The notes: generated by a model from the letters alone, not told the origin. A stretch of 10,510 bases of DNA from Candidatus Auribacterota bacterium (GCA_016932965.1 JAFGBW010000134.1:1-10510); one strand, 5' to 3'; positions 1 to 6,007 are shown, counted from the first letter of the stretch. A program made the numbers and translations.

Positions 1-554
1 GAAAGGAAATGCGTTTCATCAATCAAAATGACCGGTTTAATCCCGTCCTGATAATAACTCAAAAGGGTTTGGGAGGTTTTTTCCACCAGGGAATGCAGAT
101 CGCGCGGAAGAAGCGCATCCTTTTCTCCGGTCAGCTCTTTAATGATGATTTTTAAAAACGCGCCGGGACTCAAATGAGGGGTGGCGAGAATCAACACCGG
201 TTTAAACCGTTTCAGTGAAAGGCGCTCCAAGAGGGCCTGTGAAATCATGGTTTTACCTGTTCCGCTTTTTCCCGTGACCAATCCAAAGGAAATATCATGC
301 TCAATGCTCATTTGCATTTTGATGAGCGCCATTTCATGGCCATTGCTCTTATAGAAAAAGGAGAGATCCAGAGAATCTGCGAACGGATGGGACCGAAAGC
401 CGAAATAATCAAGCATCGTTTGTTTTCCGATTCCGGACTTCTCAGGACGACTCCCTTCGGAAACCTGAGTGCTCTCTATCAAATCCTCAATGGAAAGCTT
501 CCCTCGTTTGATCTCCTGGTCAGTGGATAATTCTCCATATGCATCTTTTGCCAT
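1..554 (-). CDS. ExeA/GspA-like AAA ATPase, N-terminal part (cut by left edge)
   Basis: Reading the minus strand from an ATG at 554 gives 184 open codons that run off the left edge. The protein has the ExeA-family opening YFGFRSHPF (residues 50-58), a Walker A motif GKSGTGKT (95-102) and a Walker B strand VILIDE (175-180) followed by THFL. ExeA/GspA/MshM ATPases are cytoplasmic or membrane-associated P-loop proteins that assist assembly of type II secretion or pilus machinery; related ATPases also occur in transposition modules. The start is supported by a GAGGGGAG ribosome site five bases upstream (spacer TAAC plus one base). About 46 residues precede the usual family start, and Met47 (MLDYFGF) is an alternative internal start. 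The C-terminal half and the downstream partner lie outside the window, so the exact machinery cannot be assigned. The ATPase family call is firm; the secretion role is inferred. Confidence 0.85.
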   Translation of the reverse strand, partial: MAKDAYGELSTDQEIKRGKLSIEDLIESTQVSEGSRPEKSGIGKQTMLDYFGFRSHPFADSLDLSFFYKSNGHEMALIKMQMSIEHDISFGLVTGKSGTGKTMISQALLERLSLKRFKPVLILATPHLSPGAFLKIIIKELTGEKDALLPRDLHSLVEKTSQTLLSYYQDGIKPVILIDETHFL

Positions 555-1114
555 GTTACTCCCCTCTTCATAATTTCATCGGGTTTGATGAATACAATTG
601 CGGAATCATTATCATAAATGAAGTCACGACAAAATAATTTTTTTCAGCAGAGTCCGGTTATATTTTCATGAATCATGTTGGAGAAAATTTATTTTTATAT
701 GCATTCGTGTAATTGCGGCGGACTTCGTCCTTGTTCTTCGGACTCCCGACGGTCGCGATTTCCGTTGCACTTCGATACGATATTAAAAATCAATAACAAA
801 TCAGGTTGAGCCTTAAGACTTGAATTGATTATCATCTTAAAGCCGCATAGTCGCTGAACGCGACATATAATTTCTCACCACGAAGGACAAGGAATTTGTC
901 ATCATGCCTTTAAGGCATGATGAATCTCAGATGACAAATGTCAAATCTCAAATTACAGGCGTTTCGCCTGCTTCCTTAATGCTCTTCGTGGTGAAATGAA
1001 TATCTTGATATTTCCGTATCTGTCAAACCCGGGAGTCCTCCGCCCAAGTCGGAAATTTGCCTGATAGAATTGAAAGTAAATATAACAAAAATATAAAATC
1101 AAACGGATTAACCG
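555..1114. other. Gene-free spacer with mosaic repeat copy 1
   Basis: This spacer separates the ends of two minus-strand units. No open frame here looks like a protein. From 555 to about 700 it is AT-rich and should hold the ATPase promoter, but no clear -35/-10 pair is visible. A short GC-rich patch at about 713-775 contains small hairpins such as GGAC-TTC-GTCC. From about 800 to 1028 it holds the first copy of the mosaic repeat described separately. The flaG terminator lies at the right end. Confidence 0.7.
800..1028. repeat. Mosaic interspersed repeat, copy 1
   Basis: The element is built from modules shared with 3298-3555 and 5581-5772. Module A is GAGCC followed by GACTTGAATT (about 809-826). 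Module B is the hairpin TCGC-TGAAC-GCGA (851-863). The core is bounded by perfect 10-bp inverted arms CACCACGAAG (876-885) and CTTCGTGGTG (984-993). Inside the core are a 23-nt palindrome with arms CATCATGCCTT and AAGGCATGATG around one T (900-922) and the hairpin CAGGCG-TTT-CGCCTG (956-970). A trailing module TCCGTATCTGTCAAAC (1013-1028) recurs at copy 2. No transposase is encoded, so this is a non-autonomous, BIME- or MITE-like element. Confidence 0.85.
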
Positions 1115-1117
1115 TTA
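1085..1117 (-). terminator. Probable intrinsic terminator of the flaG unit
   Basis: On the minus strand a short stem AACGG-TTAAT-CCGTT (1102-1116) overlaps the flaG stop codon and is followed by a T-rich tract (TTTGATTTTATATTTTTG). The stem is only 5 bp, so termination may be weak. The position directly after the last gene of the unit supports the call. Confidence 0.45.
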
Positions 1118-1552
1118 TACGAGATGATCAATCAAACCCTGAGTGGGCAGATTGCTGGATCGTGATAATTCGCCCCTGTAATCCTCAGGCGGAATCTGAC
1201 GGATGACTTCTTTTGTGTTCTTATTGATGACAAAAACAACCAGCTCTTTTTTAACTGCTCCTGTTTCCGGATCCTTTTTTTCAAGCATCCGAAATTGAAT
1301 ATAGGTATCCAGCATCGGAACAGACTGATGAATAGGGATTTCTTCAAACTGTTGGGAAGCTTTTCTTTCAGTCTGTAAGGACTTATCTTGCTCTTGGGCA
1401 AGAGGATCCGACTGTTTTTTTTCTATGGGAATAATGAGATCCTTATGAACCTGATCAGCAGAAAAAAACACCTTTTCCACCTGCTTTTTAGGTTTCATAA
1501 CCTGAGGAACATCCATGTTCCTCATTTGAACTGGATCAATCACCGTATTCAT
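1115..1552 (-). CDS. flaG: FlaG family flagellar protein
   Basis: The product has 145 residues. Its C-terminal part (about 83-126) matches the FlaG pattern: YIQFRMLEK, a glycine turn, a beta-rich ELVVFVIN stretch, then the signature EVIRQIPPED (115-124). The first 80 residues are charged, Gln-rich and low in hydrophobic residues, as is usual for the variable FlaG N-terminus. FlaG proteins are small accessory proteins of polar flagella and in some species affect filament length; their biochemical role is not settled. An AGGAA ribosome site lies six bases before the ATG. The gene follows the 72-residue protein by 58 bp on the same strand, so the two are probably cotranscribed from the sigma-28-like promoter at 1874-1901. 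fliD and fliS, frequent neighbours of flaG, are not in the window. Confidence 0.82.
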   Translation of the reverse strand: MNTVIDPVQMRNMDVPQVMKPKKQVEKVFFSADQVHKDLIIPIEKKQSDPLAQEQDKSLQTERKASQQFEEIPIHQSVPMLDTYIQFRMLEKKDPETGAVKKELVVFVINKNTKEVIRQIPPEDYRGELSRSSNLPTQGLIDHLV

Positions 1553-1610
1553 GCTTTATTCCTACAAAACCCTCATGGTTCTGTATAAGAAACCCGGTTT
1601 TGACGGCATC

Positions 1611-1829
1611 TTATGCTATCAAATCCAGTATGGTTCCTTTATCTTCTGTCTTTAAGACAGACTGCTTTGGAGCGACTGGTTCTTCGGCTTTTGACTCTGC
1701 CGACTGAATTGAAACAGCATTGCCGTTTTCAACCTTCTTCAGATCGATCGCCCGCTGAAACATTTCCTTGGATTCCTGTTCAGCGATTTTGACTGATTCC
1801 AGATTTCCTTTAATGGCGCCTACTTGCAT
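1611..1829 (-). CDS. Small conserved-looking protein upstream of flaG, unknown function
   Basis: The product has 72 residues and I do not recognise the family. The N-terminal half (about 1-40) is a charged, probably helical segment. The middle is rich in Ala, Glu, Ser and Lys, and the end is a short hydrophobic motif GTILDLIA. There is no signal peptide, membrane segment or cysteine. It is a real gene by its strong ribosome site (GGGAGGT six bases before the ATG), its position just ahead of flaG, and a sigma-28-like promoter about 45 bp upstream. A late flagellar or motility role is inferred from context alone. It superficially resembles the small YjfB-type motility proteins in size, but I cannot show homology. 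Confidence 0.7.
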   Translation of the reverse strand: MQVGAIKGNLESVKIAEQESKEMFQRAIDLKKVENGNAVSIQSAESKAEEPVAPKQSVLKTEDKGTILDLIA

Positions 1830-1873
1830 TGGATACCTCCCTATAATAATACACTTATAATCTCCCAGTTCAT

Positions 1874-1901
1874 CTATCGGTTAAATACCGGACTGACTTT
1901 A
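1874..1901 (-). promoter_or_regulatory. Sigma-28 (FliA)-like promoter for the motility pair
   Basis: On the minus strand TAAAGT (1896-1901) is followed by CCGATAG (1874-1880). The FliA consensus is TAAAGTTT, 11 bases, GCCGATAA. Here the -10 element reads ACCGATAG and the spacing is one base longer than ideal. The -10 box lies about 45 bp upstream of the 72-residue protein, a sensible leader length. Because flaG is typically a late, FliA-dependent gene, motif and context agree. Confidence 0.55.
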
Positions 1902-1946
1902 GCATTATTATCAAAAAAATAATCTTTTAAGAAACAATAAAAAGAT

Positions 1947-1973
1947 ATAACTTACCTGATAAAAGCAAGTTAT
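1947..1973. promoter_or_regulatory. Inverted repeat in the divergent flaG-unit / HD-GYP spacer
   Basis: Perfect 7-bp arms ATAACTT (1947-1953) and AAGTTAT (1967-1973) are separated by 13 bases. The repeat sits between the divergent motility pair and the HD-GYP gene, where an operator could act. It is equally compatible with chance in AT-rich DNA or with a leader hairpin. Confidence 0.25.
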
Positions 1974-2024
1974 CCTTAAAAATATAAAAATTGGAAACCA
2001 CGAAAATCACTAAATCCACAAAAA

Positions 2025-3242
2025 ATGGAAAACGAACAATTCATCCATCAAATACTGGAAATCCTCAAAAAGGAAATCAGTCAGATCAAGGATATTGATT
2101 CTTTGTTGGACCGGATCCTGTTTGAGGCCAGAAAATTCACGGCGTCTGATGCAGGCTCCCTTTTCCTGGTGGAAGGGACCAAACTGAAATTCAGTTATGT
2201 CCAGAATGATTCCCTGTTTAAAGATCTCACTTTTAACAAACATCTCTATTCCAGCCAGGAAATGGAAATAGATGACAAATCCATCGCTGGCTATGTCGCT
2301 TTAACGGGGCAGACTCTCCAGATTGAAGATGTCTATGACCTGGGTCCGGACGAGCCTTACAGTTTTAACAGCACCTATGATCTGGCTTCTTCATACAGGA
2401 CCAGGTCCATGCTTGTTGTTCCTTTAAGGACTGGAGAAAATAAAATTGTCGGAGTCATCCAGCTGATCAATACCTTGCAAAGTGATCAGACACCAGGTAT
2501 ATACTCACAGCAGCACCGGCTCATGGCCGAACTTTTTGCTGATCAGGCTGCGATTGCCATAGAAAGGGCCAAGATGACCCGCGCCATCATCTTGAGAATG
2601 ATAAAAATGGCCGAACTAAGGGATCCGAAAGAAACAGGTGCTCACGTGAACCGGGTGGGGGCCTACTCCATTGAAATCTATCACCAGTGGGCGCGAACCC
2701 GGAACATTCCCGAAAAAGATATCAAATATTTTCTAGATACATTGCGCATTGCCGCCATGCTGCATGACGTTGGAAAGGTCGCTATTTCAGACACGATCCT
2801 GAAAAAACCCGGAAAATTGACCCAAGAAGAATATGAACTCATGAAGTGGCACACCGTTGCGGGTCATGAGCTCTTTCGCGATCCGACATCGGATTTGGAC
2901 TCCATGGCTGCCGATATTGCGCTCACCCATCACGAAAAATGGGACGGAACGGGTTATCCCGGACACATCAAACAAGATAAAGAAAACCCTGGTGCTGCTT
3001 CTCAAGGGAAAAAAGGCGAAAGGATCCCCCTGGCAGGAAGAATAGTGGCCCTGGCTGACGTTTATGATGCCCTGATTTCCAAGCGCTGTTACAAGGACGC
3101 CTGGCCTGAAGAAAAAGTGCTCTCACATATACAGGAACAATCGGGTTTTCACTTTGATCCTTCACTTGTCGAAGCATTTTTCTCCATTTATGAAGTCATC
3201 AAAGCCATCCGGGACAAATACGCGGATCCGGAAACAGGATGA
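2025..3242 (+). CDS. GAF-domain HD-GYP cyclic-di-GMP phosphodiesterase
   Basis: The product has 405 residues. A GAF sensor domain occupies about 20-185 (SDAGSLFLVE near 41; VVPLRTGENKIVGVIQLIN near 131-149). A linker helix leads to an HD-GYP domain at about 190-395. HD-GYP features seen are H207, the HD pair in AAMLHDVGK (H247-D248), H276 in KWHT, HHEKWDGTGYPG (302-313) and the ALADVYDAL helix (342-350). HD-GYP enzymes hydrolyse cyclic-di-GMP in the cytoplasm and so usually favour motility; the GAF domain would bind a small ligand or relay a signal. The loop between GYPG and RIPLAGRI is about 14 residues longer than in compact members and is rich in Lys, Gly and Gln. There is no transmembrane segment. 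The ATG lacks a clear ribosome site, although it is the first Met and the GAF domain needs this length. Divergence from flaG fits a motility link, which is inferred. Confidence 0.9.
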   Translation: MENEQFIHQILEILKKEISQIKDIDSLLDRILFEARKFTASDAGSLFLVEGTKLKFSYVQNDSLFKDLTFNKHLYSSQEMEIDDKSIAGYVALTGQTLQIEDVYDLGPDEPYSFNSTYDLASSYRTRSMLVVPLRTGENKIVGVIQLINTLQSDQTPGIYSQQHRLMAELFADQAAIAIERAKMTRAIILRMIKMAELRDPKETGAHVNRVGAYSIEIYHQWARTRNIPEKDIKYFLDTLRIAAMLHDVGKVAISDTILKKPGKLTQEEYELMKWHTVAGHELFRDPTSDLDSMAADIALTHHEKWDGTGYPGHIKQDKENPGAASQGKKGERIPLAGRIVALADVYDALISKRCYKDAWPEEKVLSHIQEQSGFHFDPSLVEAFFSIYEVIKAIRDKYADPETG

Positions 3243-3297
3243 ACGGGACGAATTTTGAGGGTTGAGTTGAAAAATAATTTTAACCGCGAGTCAGTGA

Positions 3298-3555
3298 CCT
3301 CCGGCAGAGCCGGAGGCTTGAAATTGTTGCCGGCTTAACGCCTCTTTTATGAGCCATTCAAAGTGGCATGATAATCAATGATATTCTTAAATATTTTTTC
3401 ACCACGGGGGACACGGAGAGCACGGAGGAAGTCATCATGCCCATAAGGCATGATGAATCTCAAATTCCAGGCATCCGCCTGTTCCCATTCTCAATTCTCA
3501 ATTTCTTCCCGCCTCCGTGGTAAATGAATTTTATATACTCCCGTATCTGCCAAAC
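3298..3555. repeat. Mosaic interspersed repeat, copy 2
   Basis: It opens with a perfect hairpin CCTCCGGC-AGA-GCCGGAGG (3298-3316) followed by CTTGAAATT, the module A sequence. The core has outer arms ACCACGG (3401-3407) and CCGTGGT (3515-3521), plus an alternative pair CACGGAGG (3421-3428) and CCTCCGTG (3512-3519). Inside are the 23-nt palindrome with arms CATCATGCC and GGCATGATG (3433-3455) and the hairpin CAGGC-ATCC-GCCTG (3468-3481). The trailing module CCCGTATCTGCCAAAC (3540-3555) matches copy 1. The first hairpin could also act in ending HD-GYP transcription, but it has no T tract. Confidence 0.82.
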
Positions 3556-3606
3556 TTTACAAGTCCAGTTGATTGCGGCTGCGCCGTGCTAACCCGCATT
3601 CGCGTT

Positions 3607-3647
3607 AAAAACAAAAAACCTCTTCTCTTTTTCAGAGAAGAGGTTTT
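3607..3647 (-). terminator. Strong intrinsic terminator after the HU gene
   Basis: On the minus strand a 14-bp perfect stem (3615-3628 paired with 3634-3647; core AACCTCTTCTCT) encloses a 5-nt loop and is followed by TTTTTTGTTTTT. It lies about 25 bases after the HU stop codon. On the plus strand the stem is followed only by a short T run, so it is mainly directional. Confidence 0.92.
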
Positions 3648-3672
3648 GTTATTCTCAACGAATGAGAAAAAA

Positions 3673-3963
3673 TTATTTTGTCTTCTTGGCCATTTCCTTG
3701 AGAGCGGCGCCGCATTTGAAACCGACGGTCTTGGAAGCTTTAATTTTAATGGTTTGACCGGTTTTTGGGTTCCTTCCGTTTCTGGCTGCCCTGTTCTTCA
3801 CTGCGAATGTTCCAAAGCCGATCAACTGAACGCAGCCGTCCTTTTTAATGCCAGTTTCAATCCCGTCTATGACGGCATTCAGTGCTTTTTCCGCGGAAGC
3901 CTTGCTGCAGAATCCAGCTTCTTTGTTTTTCAAAATGGTCTCAACCAATTCGCCTTTATTCAT
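3673..3963 (-). CDS. hup: HU-family DNA-binding protein
   Basis: The product has 96 residues. It has the HU order: N-terminal helices beginning MNKGELVETI, the GFGTF turn (49-53), the DNA-binding arm with NGRNPKTG (62-69, including the intercalating Pro66), and a C-terminal helix ending in a basic MAKKTK tail. HU is a dimeric nucleoid protein that bends DNA and assists replication, repair and recombination. An open frame continues to an ATG at 4041, but the start at 3963 is chosen because AAAGGAGG lies seven bases upstream and family members begin here. A Cys at 18 and others at 44 and 84 are unusual for HU but not prohibitive. The gene is monocistronic, with a TTGACA promoter upstream and a strong terminator downstream. 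HU and IHF subunits are close relatives; the motif and length favour HU. Confidence 0.93.
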   Translation of the reverse strand: MNKGELVETILKNKEAGFCSKASAEKALNAVIDGIETGIKKDGCVQLIGFGTFAVKNRAARNGRNPKTGQTIKIKASKTVGFKCGAALKEMAKKTK

Positions 3964-4019
3964 CCGTTTCCTCCTTTGTATAGGTTGAATAATACACTTA
4001 ATTAAATCATGAGTTTTCA

Positions 4020-4048
4020 TTCTTATTGAAAAACGAATCATCTGTCAA
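4020..4048 (-). promoter_or_regulatory. Likely sigma-70-type promoter of the HU gene
   Basis: On the minus strand a perfect TTGACA (4043-4048) is followed after 17 bases by TAAGAA (4020-4025), a weak -10 match. The leader to the HU start codon would be about 50 bases. The -35 match and spacing are good. TATTAT at about 3985-3992 is a better -10 box but has no -35 partner. Confidence 0.5.
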
Positions 4049-4175
4049 TTTCTTGTTTTACAATTATTTTTTCTCGTCGGAATCCTCAATTCATGACTCA
4101 TAACACTACTGTCCGGTTTATTTTTTTATTCGTGCTTATGTTCTTCTCTATCGCATTAAATTTGAGCAACGTTTT

Positions 4176-4254
4176 TAGAATTGAGAAGCAAGAATTCAGT
4201 TGGACTGCAAGGCAGCCGAAGGCGTTCCTATTGAATTCTGAATCCTGAATTCTA
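4176..4254. repeat. AATTGAG-type inverted repeat, copy 1
   Basis: The outer arms TAGAATT (4176-4182) and AATTCTA (4248-4254) pair perfectly and extend imperfectly inward (AAGAATTCAG against CTGAATCCTGAATTC). The centre carries CGAAGGCGTT (4217-4226), the reverse complement of a motif found as AACGTCTTCG in the second copy (7876-7885). It abuts the TGTCCGGCTT element directly. Confidence 0.6.
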
Positions 4255-4334
4255 TGTCCGGCTTCTTTAAATTTTCAATAAAACCCTTTATTTTATTGTA
4301 TTTCATCTTATTCCCTCATTTTTAAGCCGGACAT
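4254..4334. mobile_element. MITE-like element with TGTCCGGCTT ends, copy 1
   Basis: Perfect 11-bp terminal inverted repeats ATGTCCGGCTT (4254-4264) and AAGCCGGACAT (4324-4334) enclose an AT-rich middle. Its reverse complement aligns over its whole length with 7761-7840, at roughly three quarters identity by eye, including an internal ACAATAAAATA block. It is far too short to encode a transposase, so it would be mobilised in trans or be a remnant of an insertion sequence. On the minus strand GATGAAATACAATAAAAT resembles the beginning of a gene, consistent with an IS relic. Confidence 0.7.
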
Positions 4335-4370
4335 CCATGTTTCAGGTTGTTTGTTGATAAAGATCCTTCT

Positions 4371-4436
4371 CACCATTCACTATTCACCACCAACCAACAA
4401 CTGACAACCATCAACCATTTACCATTCTCAACTCAT
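4371..4436. repeat. Degenerate G-poor CCATTCACC-type tract
   Basis: This stretch of about 66 bases contains a single G on the plus strand and consists of degenerate units such as ACCATTCAC, CACCAACC, CAACCATTTACC. It is low-complexity, non-coding in appearance, and lies just downstream of queG. Confidence 0.6.
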
Positions 4437-4465
4437 GATTATCTATTTTAACCGGATAAAAATGA

Positions 4466-5542
4466 TCATGATTTGTCTCTCCTGATTCCAGCCTTTTTAA
4501 TCTGTGAAATGGCCCATCCGGCGGCCTCACGAATCAAAGGATCATTTTCATTTTCTCTTAAATGTCTCAGATCAGAAAGCCATTTGCGGTCCTTCAAATT
4601 GCCTGCCGCGATGCAGGCATTCCGCATCAGTATATTTCTTCCCCCCCTGAAAAAAACACTGTCCCTGAATTCCTGCTCAAACTGATGCGGAGAAGACAAA
4701 GAAAAAATTTTCTTCAGTCCCAGATTTTCATAAACAGCATCATCCCTTTTTATTTTGATGCGTTGATTATAGGGACAAGCACGCTGACATAGGTCACATC
4801 CCCAGATACAATTCTTCAACAATGGCCGAAACGATCGCGGGATCATCCCTTTTTGTTCGATCGTTTGATAAGAAAGACACTTGTTTGCTTTCAAGTAGTA
4901 AGATTGTTCCAATGCCCCGGTTGGACAGGTCTTGAGACACAACTTGCAGGAACCGCAACTATTTTTCACCGGAGAATCCGGTACTAACTCCAAAGAGGTG
5001 AGAATCCCCGAAAGAAACAAATACGAACCCAGATTTTCATTAATCAAGAGGGTATTCTTGCCGATAAAACCCAGTCCGGCCGATTGGGCGAATGCTTTTT
5101 CTAAAATAGGAGAACTATCCACAAAAGATTTGAATTCCGTACCGGGAAATAAGACCTGCAACTCTTTAATCAAAAGGGTCATCTTTTTCCGGATGGCATG
5201 ATGATAATCAGGAAACAGGGCAAAAAAGGCCGTTTCTATCTCATTTTTCGTTTTTAAAAAAAATTGCCCGGGAAAATAACTGGTCCCCAGCATGATGATG
5301 CTTCTGCCGGTTGATAACAAGGCCGCTGGATCAGCACGGTTTTCCGGAGACCGCTCCATGTATTTCATGGAACCATGGGATTTGTTATCGAGCCAGTCCT
5401 GAAGTGCCAGGAATCCCTTCTTGTGAAAAGAAACTCCGGTGATTCCCGCCAGATCAAATCCGGCTTCCAATGCCTTTTTTTTAATCCATACGGTCGATTC
5501 TTCTTTCTTCACTTTAAAAACACTCCATGCGCTCCTAACCAT
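4466..5542 (-). CDS. queG: Epoxyqueuosine reductase QueG
   Basis: The product has 358 residues. QueG is a cytoplasmic cobalamin- and iron-sulfur-dependent enzyme that reduces epoxyqueuosine to queuosine at the wobble base of GUN tRNAs. The catalytic region VDSSPILEKAFAQSAGLGFI (141-160) contains the conserved Asp142. Two ferredoxin-like 4Fe-4S motifs follow: C196-x2-C199-x2-C202-x3-C206 with C222, and C245/C249-x2-C252-x3-C256 in CIWGCDLCQRACP. The C-terminal 60 residues resemble a HEAT-like repeat (GWAISQI), as in full-length QueG. The ATG at 5542 has a weak AGG five bases upstream; a GTG at 5512 (Val11) is an alternative start, and family members usually need only 10-15 residues before the AGFDLAGI segment. 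The gene stands alone between repeat-laden spacers, with no other queuosine genes visible. Confidence 0.95.
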   Translation of the reverse strand: MVRSAWSVFKVKKEESTVWIKKKALEAGFDLAGITGVSFHKKGFLALQDWLDNKSHGSMKYMERSPENRADPAALLSTGRSIIMLGTSYFPGQFFLKTKNEIETAFFALFPDYHHAIRKKMTLLIKELQVLFPGTEFKSFVDSSPILEKAFAQSAGLGFIGKNTLLINENLGSYLFLSGILTSLELVPDSPVKNSCGSCKLCLKTCPTGALEQSYYLKANKCLSYQTIEQKGMIPRSFRPLLKNCIWGCDLCQRACPYNQRIKIKRDDAVYENLGLKKIFSLSSPHQFEQEFRDSVFFRGGRNILMRNACIAAGNLKDRKWLSDLRHLRENENDPLIREAAGWAISQIKKAGIRRDKS

Positions 5543-5580
5543 TAAAACCTAATTTTATCAGCAGGAAACCGGAATCAAAA

Positions 5581-5772
5581 TACCTCCGGCAGAGCCTCAT
5601 GACTTGAAATTATTCTCGTCGCAAAGCATCATATATAAAACCGCTGAACGCGGCATGTAATTTTTAACCACGGAGAAAGCAGGCGAAACGCCTATGATTT
5701 GAGATTCGAGATTCATCATGCCTTAAAGGCATGATGACAAACTCCGAGCTCTCCTTGTGGAGTGGTTAAAAA
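5581..5772. repeat. Mosaic interspersed repeat, copy 3 (core inverted)
   Basis: Module A (CCTCCGGCAGAGCC, then GACTTGAAATTATT) and the module B hairpin CCGC-TGAAC-GCGG (5641-5653) lie in the same order and orientation as in copy 1. The core is bounded by perfect 11-bp arms TTTTTAACCAC (5661-5671) and GTGGTTAAAAA (5762-5772). Its internal parts come in reverse order and as reverse complement: first AGGCG-AAA-CGCCT (5681-5693), then the 23-nt palindrome around a central A (5714-5736). So the core is flipped relative to its flanking modules. Confidence 0.85.
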
Positions 5773-5947
5773 TCCGTTAGACTCTCATGTCCATGGAGTA
5801 AAATATAAACCTTACCCAAAGAAATCGACAAACCGGAAGCAAAAAATATCACAACAAAAAAATCTGTTCTTTATTTTCTCCGATTTTCATATACTGGCCG
5901 ATCTCGTGGATTAATTTTATTACTGAGGCAATTAAATATTTAAATAT

Positions 5948-6007
5948 GCCCCAGTTATGCTCGCAGGCAAATGACCTTTTATTATTTAAGTATTCATTTG
6001 CCGGGGC
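5948..6007 (+). promoter_or_regulatory. Bulged hairpin in the recJ leader
   Basis: GGCAAATG (5966-5973) pairs perfectly with CATTTGCC (5995-6002), and the flanking GCCCC (5948-5952) pairs with GGGGC (6003-6007), leaving a 13-nt one-sided bulge and a 21-nt loop. It ends 27 bases before the recJ start codon and could shape the mRNA leader. It could also be a decayed repeat. Confidence 0.4.

Larger units (their letters stand above)
3243..3672. other. Gene-free spacer with mosaic repeat copy 2 and the HU terminator
   Basis: The spacer lies between the convergent HD-GYP and HU genes. It holds repeat copy 2 (3298-3555), a GC-rich patch at about 3570-3605 (TTGCGGC, then a small GGC-TGC-GCC hairpin) that recalls the patch at 713-775, and the strong minus-strand terminator at 3607-3647. 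No protein-like frame was seen. Confidence 0.7.
3964..4465. other. Gene-free spacer with HU promoter and composite repeats
   Basis: The spacer separates HU (leftward) from the end of queG. It contains the HU promoter, TGTCCGGTTTA at 4110-4120 (possibly a lone end of the element at 4254-4334), the AATTGAG inverted repeat (4176-4254), the TGTCCGGCTT element (4254-4334) and a G-poor tract (4371-4436). No protein-like frame was seen. Confidence 0.65.

Noticed and set aside
297-530. 77-codon plus-strand frame
   Set aside because: It is antisense to the ExeA-like ATPase, whose Walker motifs fix the real frame.
713-775. GC-rich patch considered as a tRNA or small RNA gene
   Set aside because: Only short hairpins are visible; no cloverleaf, promoter or terminator can be drawn.
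900-970. Short palindromic repeats considered as a CRISPR array
   Set aside because: There are no regularly spaced direct repeats with unique spacers; the copies are single, kilobases apart and nested within a mosaic element, and no cas genes are present.
3517-4005. 162-codon plus-strand open frame over the HU gene
   Set aside because: It lies antisense to a clear HU gene with a perfect ribosome site and terminator; the translation shows no domain and begins inside repeat copy 2.
3964-4041. N-terminal extension of HU to the upstream ATG
   Set aside because: The extension has no ribosome site and overlaps the likely promoter; the start at 3963 has AAAGGAGG and matches the family N-terminus.
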